Shown: positions 55,416 to 64,000, counted from the stretch's first letter. The stretch is 64,000 bases of DNA from an uncultured Alphaproteobacteria bacterium (GCA_902575065.1 CACGPU010000002.1:62001-126000); one strand, 5' to 3'. Program-made: numbers and translations. Notes: generated by a model not told the origin, from the sequence alone.

Positions 55416-56531
55416 ATGGGGACAATTTCTTTAAAGAACATCAATAAGTCATTTGGCTCAACTGAGGTGCTTAAACAACTAAGCCTTGATATCCAAGATG
55501 GTGAATTTTTAACATTAGTCGGTCCGTCCGGTTGTGGCAAATCCACTTTGTTAAAAATTATTGCTGGATTAGAGCAACAAAATAGTGGCGATGTAATTAT
55601 TGATGATAAGAATGTTAACAGCACCAGAGCTAGCAAGAGAGACTTAGCAATGGTTTTCCAATCTTACGCTCTTTACCCGCACCTGACTGTCAGAAAAAAT
55701 CTAGAAACACCTTTGAAATTAAGAGACTATAGTTTTGTAGAGAGGTTGCCTCTAGTTGGTAATTTTGTACCTAGTAGAAAAGAAAAAAAGAAATCAATTG
55801 ATGACCTTGTTTTTAAAACATCTGAAACTTTAAAAATAACAGAACTACTTGATAGGAAGCCAGGTCAACTATCAGGTGGTCAAAGACAAAGAGCGGCACT
55901 AGGAAGAGCGATGGTAAGAGAACCAGTTGCATTCTTAATGGATGAACCTTTATCAAATCTTGATGCTGCATTAAGAGTTCATATGAGATCTGAACTATCT
56001 GAGCTTCATAATTCTTTAAAGACCACTTTCATTTATGTGACACATGATCAAGCTGAAGCACTCACAATGTCAACTCGAATGGCTGTAATGATTGATGGGG
56101 AACTTTTGCAACTTGATACACCAAGTGAGGTTTATAATAATCCATCATCTTTAAGGGTTGCAGAATTTGTCGGTAGCCCAAAGATTAACACATTTGCTGC
56201 TCAGATTAGCTCTGATGGTTCTGTTGAATTTATGGGTATTAAGCTTGAAAGAAAATTTAATACTAATAGTCAAAAAGCTTTAGTTGCTGTGAGGCCAGAA
56301 CATTTAGAAATTACAAAAGACTCAAACAAACCTGCATTTGAGGCTACAGTTTCATACAGAGAAAACCTTGGTTCGGATATATTTTACCATGTTCAAGTTG
56401 ATCAATCTGACTCTAAGATCATAGTCAGAGGCTCACCAGCTGGACTAATTTCAAATGGGGAAACAGTTAGAATAAGTCCTTCTCATGCAGAGGCTATGCT
56501 TTTTGAAACATCCGGTGAGCGTACCCGATAA
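55416..56531 (+). CDS. ABC transporter ATPase, UgpC/MalK family
   Basis: [41 protein letters not shown]-like C-terminus. Confidence 0.92.
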   Translation: MGTISLKNINKSFGSTEVLKQLSLDIQDGEFLTLVGPSGCGKSTLLKIIAGLEQQNSGDVIIDDKNVNSTRASKRDLAMVFQSYALYPHLTVRKNLETPLKLRDYSFVERLPLVGNFVPSRKEKKKSIDDLVFKTSETLKITELLDRKPGQLSGGQRQRAALGRAMVREPVAFLMDEPLSNLDAALRVHMRSELSELHNSLKTTFIYVTHDQAEALTMSTRMAVMIDGELLQLDTPSEVYNNPSSLRVAEFVGSPKINTFAAQISSDGSVEFMGIKLERKFNTNSQKALVAVRPEHLEITKDSNKPAFEATVSYRENLGSDIFYHVQVDQSDSKIIVRGSPAGLISNGETVRISPSHAEAMLFETSGERTR

Positions 56532-56533
56532 AT

Positions 56534-57490
56534 ATGCACCACTCTAAAGCACATATTTGGTTTGTTTGGCCTGCAATCATACTAATGATTGTCATATTAA
56601 TACTTCCAATTTTTTTAGCCGGAGGTATCTCATTTACTAATTACAATCTTGGTAATTCTAGTTTCGAATGGGTAGGTACGGAGAATTATGAAAAAATGTT
56701 CTCCAGAAAAACTTATATAAAAATGATTATATCAACGGCAACTTACGTGTTAATAGTTGTCCCTGTTTCAGTGGTATTAGGTTTAGTTGCAGCCATTATG
56801 CTCAACTCTCTTCGATTTGGAGCTGATATTTATAAAACAATTTTCTTTCTTCCGGTGATGGCTACTTTATTGGCAATGGCTATTGCTTGGGAATTTACTC
56901 TTCATCCAACTCTTGGAATAATAAATTCTTATCTTGCCAATGGATGCGGAGGTATTAGAGAATTTATTTTAGGTTTTCATTGGCTACCGTGGGTTAGTTC
57001 CGAGGACAGTTGGTACAGTGTTGCTTGTGCTAACAATATGGATTTCCCGTATTGGCTCAAAGATAAAAAAACAGCGATTTGGACAATTTGTTTTATTGGA
57101 GTATGGCAAGCCTTTGGATTTAATATGGTGTTATACTTAGCTGGTTTAACAAGCATACCAAGAGAATTGTATCATGCTGCAGAAATGGATGGTGCTCAGT
57201 CAACTTGGGAACAATTTAAACTTGTAACTTGGCCAATGTTAGGTCCTACAACTCTTTTTGTGGTTACCATAACGACAATAAGGTCATTTCAAGTATTTGA
57301 CACAATTGAAATTCTTACAAAAGGAGGTCCTGCCAAAACAACGTATGTAATGATGTACGCAATTTTTGAAAAAGCAATTCAACAAAATATTACAAGTATT
57401 GGTGCAGCGATTACTGTTGTGTTTATAATTTTTATAATCTTGCTAACATTCTTCCAAAGATATGTGATTGAGAAAAGGGTACATTACTAA
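56534..57490 (+). CDS. ABC transporter permease, UgpA-like (CUT1)
   Basis: Permease motif YHAAEMDGAQSTWEQFKLVTWPMLGP. Confidence 0.88.
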   Translation: MHHSKAHIWFVWPAIILMIVILILPIFLAGGISFTNYNLGNSSFEWVGTENYEKMFSRKTYIKMIISTATYVLIVVPVSVVLGLVAAIMLNSLRFGADIYKTIFFLPVMATLLAMAIAWEFTLHPTLGIINSYLANGCGGIREFILGFHWLPWVSSEDSWYSVACANNMDFPYWLKDKKTAIWTICFIGVWQAFGFNMVLYLAGLTSIPRELYHAAEMDGAQSTWEQFKLVTWPMLGPTTLFVVTITTIRSFQVFDTIEILTKGGPAKTTYVMMYAIFEKAIQQNITSIGAAITVVFIIFIILLTFFQRYVIEKRVHY

Positions 57491-57491
57491 A

Positions 57492-58385
57492 ATGTTAGCT
57501 AGACATTATATTGGAGAGTCATGGAAGCATGGGCTGCTCATCATTGGAGCATTAATTGTGTTGATCCCATTCTACATGATGGTTTCAATGTCACTTAAAT
57601 CTCAACAAGAAATTCAGTCAATATCTGGAGGTTTAGTCGGAGCACAGGAGATTCAAACATTCCCAGTTTGTACTAAGCACGGATACACTGAAGAGGTATG
57701 CACAATGCGACCTTATAAATACAATTTCTGGTTTGCATTCAAAAAAGCCCCAATTCCAAGGTATTTAATGAACGGTTTGATTGTGACTGTTTCAATCTTT
57801 TTAATACAAGTATTGATTGCACTTCCATGTTCTTATGCACTAGCCAAGCTTAGGTTTAAAGGCAGGGAATTTGTCTTTTCAATGGTTCTGTTCTGTTTAT
57901 TAATACCTGTACATGCAATCGCTTTACCGTTGTATGTCATGTTAGCAAAAGCTGGACTGGTGGATACCTATGCAGCCTTAATAATACCGTGGACGATATC
58001 TGTGTTTGGAATTTTTCTAATGCGGCAATTCTTTATGACAGTACCAGATGAACTAATTGATGCTGCAAGGATGGATGGTATGGGAGAATATTCTATTGTT
58101 TGGAAAGTCATGCTTCCTGTAGCTATACCAGCGTTACTAGCTTTTGCAATTTTCTCAGTTGTTGCTCACTGGAATGATTATTTTTGGCCTAGGATTGTTA
58201 TCACAGGTAATCGTGATTTATTTACACCACCACTTGGTATTAGAGAATTTAGAGGTGGTATAGATAGTGATGAATTTGGACCTATGATGGCGTCGATTGT
58301 TACTGTTACCATTCCACTTATTGTGGCTTTCATAGTTGCTCAAAAAAGATTTGTTGAAGGTATTACTATGACTGGAATGAAGTAA
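57492..58385 (+). CDS. ABC transporter permease, UgpE-like (CUT1)
   Basis: LIDAARMDGMGEYSIVWKVMLPVAIPAL; start taken at ATG 57492. Confidence 0.88.
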   Translation: MLARHYIGESWKHGLLIIGALIVLIPFYMMVSMSLKSQQEIQSISGGLVGAQEIQTFPVCTKHGYTEEVCTMRPYKYNFWFAFKKAPIPRYLMNGLIVTVSIFLIQVLIALPCSYALAKLRFKGREFVFSMVLFCLLIPVHAIALPLYVMLAKAGLVDTYAALIIPWTISVFGIFLMRQFFMTVPDELIDAARMDGMGEYSIVWKVMLPVAIPALLAFAIFSVVAHWNDYFWPRIVITGNRDLFTPPLGIREFRGGIDSDEFGPMMASIVTVTIPLIVAFIVAQKRFVEGITMTGMK

Positions 58386-58715
58386 TTATTTACCCAGAGC
58401 GTTTACCATAACAATACCAAGTATAATCAGCCCACAACCAAGAATTCCAAATAAGTTTGGACTCTGACCAAACTTAATTATACTTAATATGAACGTTCCA
58501 AAAATCACTAAACCAGCATAAGAGGCATAGGCAATTCCCATTGGTAAAAACTTCATTACCTTAGAAATAAAAAAGACCGCGATTACTATGGAAATAGCAC
58601 TTAGTGAGGTTGGTATGAATTTCTCGTATCCATTTGATATTTTTGCAAAATTATTTGAAAGTATCCCGAAGAAGACCGCTGCAGCTAAATAAAAATATCC
58701 AATCAGTTTAGATAT
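58386..58715 (-). CDS. small multidrug resistance (SMR/EmrE-like) family protein without canonical start codon
   Basis: Own reverse-strand translation: (I)SKLIGYFYLAAAVFFGILSNNFAKISNGYEKFIPTSLSAISIVIAVFFISKVMKFLPMGIAYASYAGLVIFGTFILSIIKFGQSPNLFGILGCGLIILGIVMVNALGK*; four TM segments. Confidence 0.75.
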   Translation of the reverse strand: MSKLIGYFYLAAAVFFGILSNNFAKISNGYEKFIPTSLSAISIVIAVFFISKVMKFLPMGIAYASYAGLVIFGTFILSIIKFGQSPNLFGILGCGLIILGIVMVNALGK

Positions 58716-59994
58716 CTATCTCATAAGGAAATGAACTTAGTTGCTTCAAGCCATCTTTGGTTACAACGAACTGATCCTCAAGTTTAATTCCTTCTTTGCC
58801 GCCAACTTCACCAATATAACTCTCTACACAGATAGTCATATTTTCCTCAAAATTGGCTGAGTAATCCGCATTGCTAAAATCTCTATTTGGGTAAGCAACA
58901 AGTGGCCATTCATCACAAAGACCGACACCATGAATAATGCATGGATAATGATTATCGTAGCAATTATCAGGCAATTTCCAGGATTTTTCTGCAAATTCTC
59001 TAAAATTTACACCAGCTTTAATCAGAGATTTGTTATGATTAATATGTTCTAAAGACATTGAGTAGAGCCTTTTTTGTTCATCATTTAGACGATTGCCCTC
59101 AACAAAGGTTCGAGAGATATCAGCACAGTAACCGTACGGTCCAACCATATCTGTGTCAAAAGCAACTAAATCCTCAGACTCAATGACTCTGTTACTGCAT
59201 TCTTGAAGCCAAGGATTTGTTCGTGGTCCAGATACTAAAAGACGAGTCTCAAACCATTCCCCACCATTTTCAATATTGACTTTATGCATGTATGACCAAA
59301 GTTCTTCTTCTGTCATACCTGCCTGAAGTTTGTCTCTCATTAGCCACATTCCTTTTTCAGCAGTCTCAATAGAAGCTTTCATGCAAATTAACTCATCATC
59401 AGATTTAATAGATCTTGCAAGCTCAATATACTTTTGGGCGTTCACTAGTTTAACATTAAACTGTTTAAGTAATATTTGTATTCCAACTGGATCGGAAACA
59501 TCTATTGCAAGGCAATTATTATCAGGTGAATGCTCTCTCATTAAATCTTGAACAGTGCCAGCCCATTTTTTTGCATTTTGATCAACAAAATTATTTGCTG
59601 AAAAAAAATCCCAACTATCAACTGCTCGAATATCATCAATCGTGCATAAATGTTCTGAGAGATGCTCGCTCTTTGGATAATCAAATAGTATTACTTTTCC
59701 CTCTGCAGAAATAAATACGAATCGCACGAGTTCATGCATTGTAAATAAACTCATATTTCTACTGTCGGTTGCATACCTTATATTGATCGGATCAAATAAT
59801 ATGCAAGCACCAACATTATTTAATCGTAGTTGCTCTAAAACTCTATTGAGTCGATACATACGTAAACGGTCGAAGTCTATTTTTTCTTCGTAGAGCCTAG
59901 GTTTATAAACTTGATTTTCAAAATTTTGGTTAATTGTTTCGAAAAACTTTGGGCCAATTTTACGGTCTGCAAATTTACTTGTAAAATTACTCAT
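58708..59994 (-). CDS. dddP: DMSP lyase DddP-like, M24 peptidase family
   Basis: LFDPINIRYATDSRNM, RLLVSGPRTNPWLQEC, FDTDMVGPYGYCADISRTF, HGVGLCDEWPLVAYP, VESYIGEVGG, KLEDQ; start set at ATG 59994. Confidence 0.85.
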   Translation of the reverse strand: MSNFTSKFADRKIGPKFFETINQNFENQVYKPRLYEEKIDFDRLRMYRLNRVLEQLRLNNVGACILFDPINIRYATDSRNMSLFTMHELVRFVFISAEGKVILFDYPKSEHLSEHLCTIDDIRAVDSWDFFSANNFVDQNAKKWAGTVQDLMREHSPDNNCLAIDVSDPVGIQILLKQFNVKLVNAQKYIELARSIKSDDELICMKASIETAEKGMWLMRDKLQAGMTEEELWSYMHKVNIENGGEWFETRLLVSGPRTNPWLQECSNRVIESEDLVAFDTDMVGPYGYCADISRTFVEGNRLNDEQKRLYSMSLEHINHNKSLIKAGVNFREFAEKSWKLPDNCYDNHYPCIIHGVGLCDEWPLVAYPNRDFSNADYSANFEENMTICVESYIGEVGGKEGIKLEDQFVVTKDGLKQLSSFPYEIDI

Positions 59995-61099
59995 CCAAAT
60001 GACTTTTAAAATTATTCTTTTCAAATCTTAAAAGATAATCACTAAATTGCAATTTAAGTTTTTTTGCACTATTGCTAATTTTATCTAGAAAATTAATACT
60101 TATTTTAATACTTTTTTGTTCATTTTCGGATATTTGACCAACATAGGTGATAGCATTCCATAATCCAAGAGAGTTCATCGGTGAAAATTTTTTCTTAGAG
60201 GATAATGATAGGTTTATAAATGAAAATAAAAATGAAGATATGGATACTTTAAATTTTTTTCTAAAATGAGGTATTTTTTTATTCAGGCTTTCTACAAATT
60301 TTTTGGGATCACTAAATTGATAGGGATTAATTTTTGGAAAGAATAATTTGAGAAGCTTTTTTGAAAAATCATTTCCGGATGAATAAATAAAAAATAGCTG
60401 ACCTTTTACATCTAACATTTTTAATAATGGAATAAGTACTAGCTTAAGTGTTCTGTCGTAAGGAGATCTTAGCCTGAAAGCTTGAGATGCAATTATATAG
60501 TCGTAAAACTTTGGAATACTCTCTAACTTACTTGGTATCAAATGCTTCAATGCAATTTTTTGATCCTTCCTATATATAACCATCAGTGTCTTTTGCTTCG
60601 GTCTCAATATGGTTGAAGAAGTATCCTCTTTTATATCCCAATTTTTTCTTATAACCTCACCCATATTCATGAGTTGCTGATTGAAACTAAAACTTGAATT
60701 TCCAACTAATTCTTTTTTAATTAACTTACAATCTGTGAATCGATTATCATTAATTTCTCTATAAGATGCATTTGTTATACAGAAAACTAAATTCTTATGT
60801 TCAAAAAATCTATAACCAAGATAATTTAGAAGACTGTTAATATCATCGATACTAATTTCTTTTCCAACAACTATAATTGGATCTTCAGGAAATTTGTCAT
60901 GAACAGCCGATAGCAATGTGCAGATAACTGAGCCATCTCCTGTCCCAGCATCAAAAATTCTAAATGCATCCTTAGTAATTTTAGAATTTTTTAAATACTT
61001 CGCTAATTGAAAAGCTATTCGACTTTTTTCGTTGGTAGAATTTACAAATGATAAATATTTATCTCTTGAATCAAAAAAATCTGACTTTTTTGCCCCCAC
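59987..61099 (-). CDS. uncharacterised class I SAM-methyltransferase-like protein
   Basis: Motif I-like FDAGTGDGSVICTLL; 8-nt overlap with dddP. Confidence 0.65.
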   Translation of the reverse strand: MGAKKSDFFDSRDKYLSFVNSTNEKSRIAFQLAKYLKNSKITKDAFRIFDAGTGDGSVICTLLSAVHDKFPEDPIIVVGKEISIDDINSLLNYLGYRFFEHKNLVFCITNASYREINDNRFTDCKLIKKELVGNSSFSFNQQLMNMGEVIRKNWDIKEDTSSTILRPKQKTLMVIYRKDQKIALKHLIPSKLESIPKFYDYIIASQAFRLRSPYDRTLKLVLIPLLKMLDVKGQLFFIYSSGNDFSKKLLKLFFPKINPYQFSDPKKFVESLNKKIPHFRKKFKVSISSFLFSFINLSLSSKKKFSPMNSLGLWNAITYVGQISENEQKSIKISINFLDKISNSAKKLKLQFSDYLLRFEKNNFKSHLDE

Positions 61100-61175
61100 C
61101 TTATTTCTCCTAGTTTTTTTTTAAACTAGAAATGCATTGATTACCATAATAGAGTTAACTGGTTAGATTATAAAT

Positions 61176-61268
61176 ATGACTTTAGAAACCTCGCTTTTAT
61201 TGGGTATATTTGGCGCAGTTTTAGCAATAGCGATAATGGTTTTTGATATTTACAAAAGAAACAAATAA
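61176..61268 (+). CDS. possible 30-aa single-pass membrane peptide
   Basis: MTLETSLLLGIFGAVLAIAIMVFDIYKRNK*; hydrophobic core plus basic tail; below ORF-track length cut-off. Confidence 0.4.
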   Translation: MTLETSLLLGIFGAVLAIAIMVFDIYKRNK

Positions 61269-61303
61269 TCTAACTCAAGTAACATTTATTATAATAATAA
61301 GAC

Positions 61304-62338
61304 ATGACCAATATTATTAAATCAGGCGGAAGCCACGAAACAGACGTTGTTATTATCGGTGCTGGTCCATGTGGTCTGTTTCAAGTCTTTGAATTGGGTC
61401 TTTTAGATATGAAGGCTCATTTAATCGATAACCTTGATAAAATAGGAGGACAGTGCGCAGAATTATATCCTGATAAAAATTTATATGATATTCCAAGTAG
61501 GCCTGCTATTACCGGCCAAGAATTAACCGATGATTTAATAAAACAAGCTGAGCCTTTCAATCCCTCTTATCATCTCAATCAATTAACCTCCAAAATATCT
61601 TTAAATGATAATGAAATTTTAGTTGAAACCGATAAGGGCTCATCCATTAAATGCAAGTCTTTAGTGATTGCAGCGGGCGCTGGTAGTTTTGTTCCAAGAA
61701 AGCTCCCTGCAGAGGGCTCACAGGAGCTAGAAAATAAAAATATTTTTTATTCTGTTAAAAAAAGATCTGATTTTCAAGATAAGAATATTTTAATAATCGG
61801 TGGTGGTGACTCTGCACTTGATTATGTTATGGGATTTCAGGGAATAGCCAAAAAAGTTTCTTTGGTCCACAGAAGAAAAGAATTTAAAGGAGTTCAAGAC
61901 TCTGTAAATAAAGTTATGTCTTTAGTTGATAAAGGTGATGTTAATTTCAATATGGGAAGTTTAAAAAAGGTTGAAAAAAATGATAATGGTAAAGTCACAG
62001 TGACACTTGATGATGAGACAACCATAGATGATATTGACGCTATATTTCCTTTTTTCGGTTTAAAAATAGAATTAGGTCCAATTGCAGATTGGGGTTTGAA
62101 TTTAGAGAAAAACTTAATATCAGTGAATACTGAGAATTTTGAAACTTCTGTTCCAAGGGTTTTTGCTGTTGGAGATATTTGTATTTACCCTGGTAAATTA
62201 AAGTTAATTTTAAGTGGCTTTCATGAAGCAGCTCTTGCAGCTAAAAAAATGTTTGAATATTGCCATAGTGATAAGAAATACGTGTTTAGATACACTACCT
62301 CTTCTAGTGACTTACAAAAAAAACTTGGCGTAAAATAA
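61304..62338 (+). CDS. ferredoxin--NADP+ reductase, thioredoxin-reductase-like type
   Basis: VIIGAGPCGLFQVFELG, IGGQCAELYPDKNLYDIP, IIGGGDSALDY, FAVGDI. Confidence 0.9.
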   Translation: MTNIIKSGGSHETDVVIIGAGPCGLFQVFELGLLDMKAHLIDNLDKIGGQCAELYPDKNLYDIPSRPAITGQELTDDLIKQAEPFNPSYHLNQLTSKISLNDNEILVETDKGSSIKCKSLVIAAGAGSFVPRKLPAEGSQELENKNIFYSVKKRSDFQDKNILIIGGGDSALDYVMGFQGIAKKVSLVHRRKEFKGVQDSVNKVMSLVDKGDVNFNMGSLKKVEKNDNGKVTVTLDDETTIDDIDAIFPFFGLKIELGPIADWGLNLEKNLISVNTENFETSVPRVFAVGDICIYPGKLKLILSGFHEAALAAKKMFEYCHSDKKYVFRYTTSSSDLQKKLGVK

Positions 62339-63433
62339 CTAAGATAAATGCTTATAAACAGTCGTTCTCGAGATATTTAAAGTTCTTGAAACACTGCTAA
62401 CTTTTTCGCCAGTTTGCTTATATGTTTTTTGAATAAGGATACACTGCTTTTCTTTAATTGCAGATCCTTCGCAATTAACACAAGGCTTATATGGCTGTTT
62501 TAAATTATTATTTACCCTATTATAATTTGATACTTGTCTTTGAAATAGCTTAATAAAAAGACTTGAGCCCAACCAATCTTTTACTTTTAAAACTTTATCT
62601 AAATTTAAATCATAAGCAATTTTATGATACGGAGTAGTAAAGATATTAAAAAAATCATTAGTTGTATCTTTAAAAATACCACTTAGCATAACTCTTGCGT
62701 TAGAATTTACTCCTTCTATTTCTCCATCATCATTAACAGCAATCAAACCTATACTGTTCGTATTAAGGTATTCACTTCTTGGGTGAAAAGAGTAAATATT
62801 AGTGTGCTGAAATGAATTCAAAAATAATTTCTGTTCTACAGATTTTGCAGATAGCTTAACAAGAGCCAAAGTATGATCTTGTCTTGATGATGTATCAGTT
62901 GAAGCGTCTATTATACCAACAATATTTTGGTTATGATCAAAAATTGGACTTGCAAAACAGGAAAGGTGACAATGTTCATTAAAAAAATGTTCACCTCCAG
63001 CAACTATTGATGCAGACTTTGTTTTAAGTGTTAATCCTAATCCATTTGTTCCTCTATACTCTTCTTTCCAAACTGAGCCAGGTATTACAACCTTTCTTGC
63101 TTTACTATTATAAAATTCATTATCATAGAGTGTGTCGAGAACAACTCCCTCGTTGTTTGCAAAAGCAACCATAAAGTTTGTTCCAGCAATTTGAGAATGA
63201 AGAAGTTCTAATTCTGGTAAAATAAAACCTCTGATATCGTTATACTCATCTTGGAGTTCATTTAATCTTGACGCACTTATTACACTTTCAATAGAATTTC
63301 TCTCAGGACTTAAACCATTTTCAAAACATCTAATCCAACTATCAACAATTTTTTTATCTGTAAAATCTAAGGATATGTTTCTATCCTTTTCCAAAAGACG
63401 AGTTCTTTCAATTAACTGTCTGTAAGATTGCAT
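62339..63433 (-). CDS. AcoR-like GAF/PAS regulator with Fis-type HTH, lacking the sigma-54 AAA+ domain
   Basis: AcoR-type N-terminus, GTNGLGLTLKTK, C-terminal VSRTLNISRTTVYKHL; no Walker A or GAFTGA. Confidence 0.78.
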   Translation of the reverse strand: MQSYRQLIERTRLLEKDRNISLDFTDKKIVDSWIRCFENGLSPERNSIESVISASRLNELQDEYNDIRGFILPELELLHSQIAGTNFMVAFANNEGVVLDTLYDNEFYNSKARKVVIPGSVWKEEYRGTNGLGLTLKTKSASIVAGGEHFFNEHCHLSCFASPIFDHNQNIVGIIDASTDTSSRQDHTLALVKLSAKSVEQKLFLNSFQHTNIYSFHPRSEYLNTNSIGLIAVNDDGEIEGVNSNARVMLSGIFKDTTNDFFNIFTTPYHKIAYDLNLDKVLKVKDWLGSSLFIKLFQRQVSNYNRVNNNLKQPYKPCVNCEGSAIKEKQCILIQKTYKQTGEKVSSVSRTLNISRTTVYKHLS

Positions 63434-63478
63434 TTTTGAAAATTAGCAATTTCATAAAATTATTACAACTTCTAAGAT

Positions 63479-63495
63479 TGTTCAAAAAATGAACA
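63479..63495. promoter_or_regulatory. inverted repeat TGTTCA-N5-TGAACA between regulator and alcohol dehydrogenase
   Basis: Perfect 6-bp arms in the divergent promoter region. Confidence 0.5.
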
Positions 63496-63596
63496 GTTTT
63501 TTGTTTTTTTTCTTTCAAATAAGAGTATGCATCAATTTTGAACATTGGATATGTGGACTTTTTATAGTTAAATAAATGTAATTTTGGGAGGAATTG

Positions 63597-64000
63597 ATGA
63601 AAGCACAAGTATTACATAGCTATGACCCTGAGATGAAACAGGACGTTTGGGTAAAGGAAGAGGAAGTTCCAAACCCAAAACTTGAAAAGGCATCTGACGT
63701 CATTGTTAAGATTGGAGCAGCAGGTGTCTGCAGAACAGATTTACATGTCATCGAAGGTGAGTGGAGACATATCCAGGACCCTGATGATAAACTTTTACCA
63801 TGTGTAATGGGTCACGAAAACGCTGGATGGATTGAGGAAGTTGGAAGTGATGTAGAGGGATTTAAAAAAGGTGACTCAGTTATTCTCCATCCAATTATCT
63901 CTGGAACCAATGGCACTTGTTTAAGTTGTAGAAAAGGTTTAGACACTCACGCCGAGAACGGAATTTTTCCAGGATTAAATGTTAAAGAAGGTGGATACTC
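63597..64000 (+). CDS. zinc-dependent alcohol dehydrogenase (partial, runs off window)
   Basis: GGAGG ribosome-binding site then ATG; AAGVCRTDLHVIEGE, GHENAGWIEEVG, CLSCRKG. Confidence 0.85.
   Translation, partial: MKAQVLHSYDPEMKQDVWVKEEEVPNPKLEKASDVIVKIGAAGVCRTDLHVIEGEWRHIQDPDDKLLPCVMGHENAGWIEEVGSDVEGFKKGDSVILHPIISGTNGTCLSCRKGLDTHAENGIFPGLNVKEGGY

Overview
AT-rich, gene-dense chromosomal segment from what looks like a streamlined marine alphaproteobacterium. This is inferred from gene order and protein families; I ran no search. The backbone is housekeeping: pstCAB-phoU-phoB; miaB-phoH-ybeY-corC-lnt-trmB; nusA-infB-rbfA-truB-rpsO-pnp; fabA-fabB-fabI; coaC/coaB, dut; mutM-rpsT-dnaA-dnaN-recF-gyrB-regB-regA-polA; nrdA-nrdB-grx; ahcY-metK-tsaE-amgK-murU-trxA. 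Three accessory blocks stand out. (i) A phosphate-stress block at 0-8 kb has pst/pho, an ArsC-like arsenate reductase, dgkA, a SET-domain protein, and a PlcP-like phosphoesterase plus glycosyltransferase pair. (ii) A C-P-lyase-independent phosphonate cluster at 49-58.4 kb has an Fe-ADH resembling HEP dehydrogenase, a core-MetE-like enzyme, a CUT1/Ugp-type ABC transporter, PhnY and PhnA. (iii) A tightly coupled minus-strand operon at 58.4-61.1 kb has an uncharacterised SAM-methyltransferase-like protein, a DddP-type DMSP lyase, and an SMR-family transporter that is absent from the ORF track because it has no ATG/GTG/TTG start. Other signals include an unannotated structured intergenic element after the arsC-like gene, a probable rpsO autoregulatory switch, paired NrdR-like boxes, a coaBC pair split by one in-frame stop, and overlapping divergent start codons of mutM and ubiE. 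No CRISPR array, tRNA, rRNA, prophage or IS element was seen.
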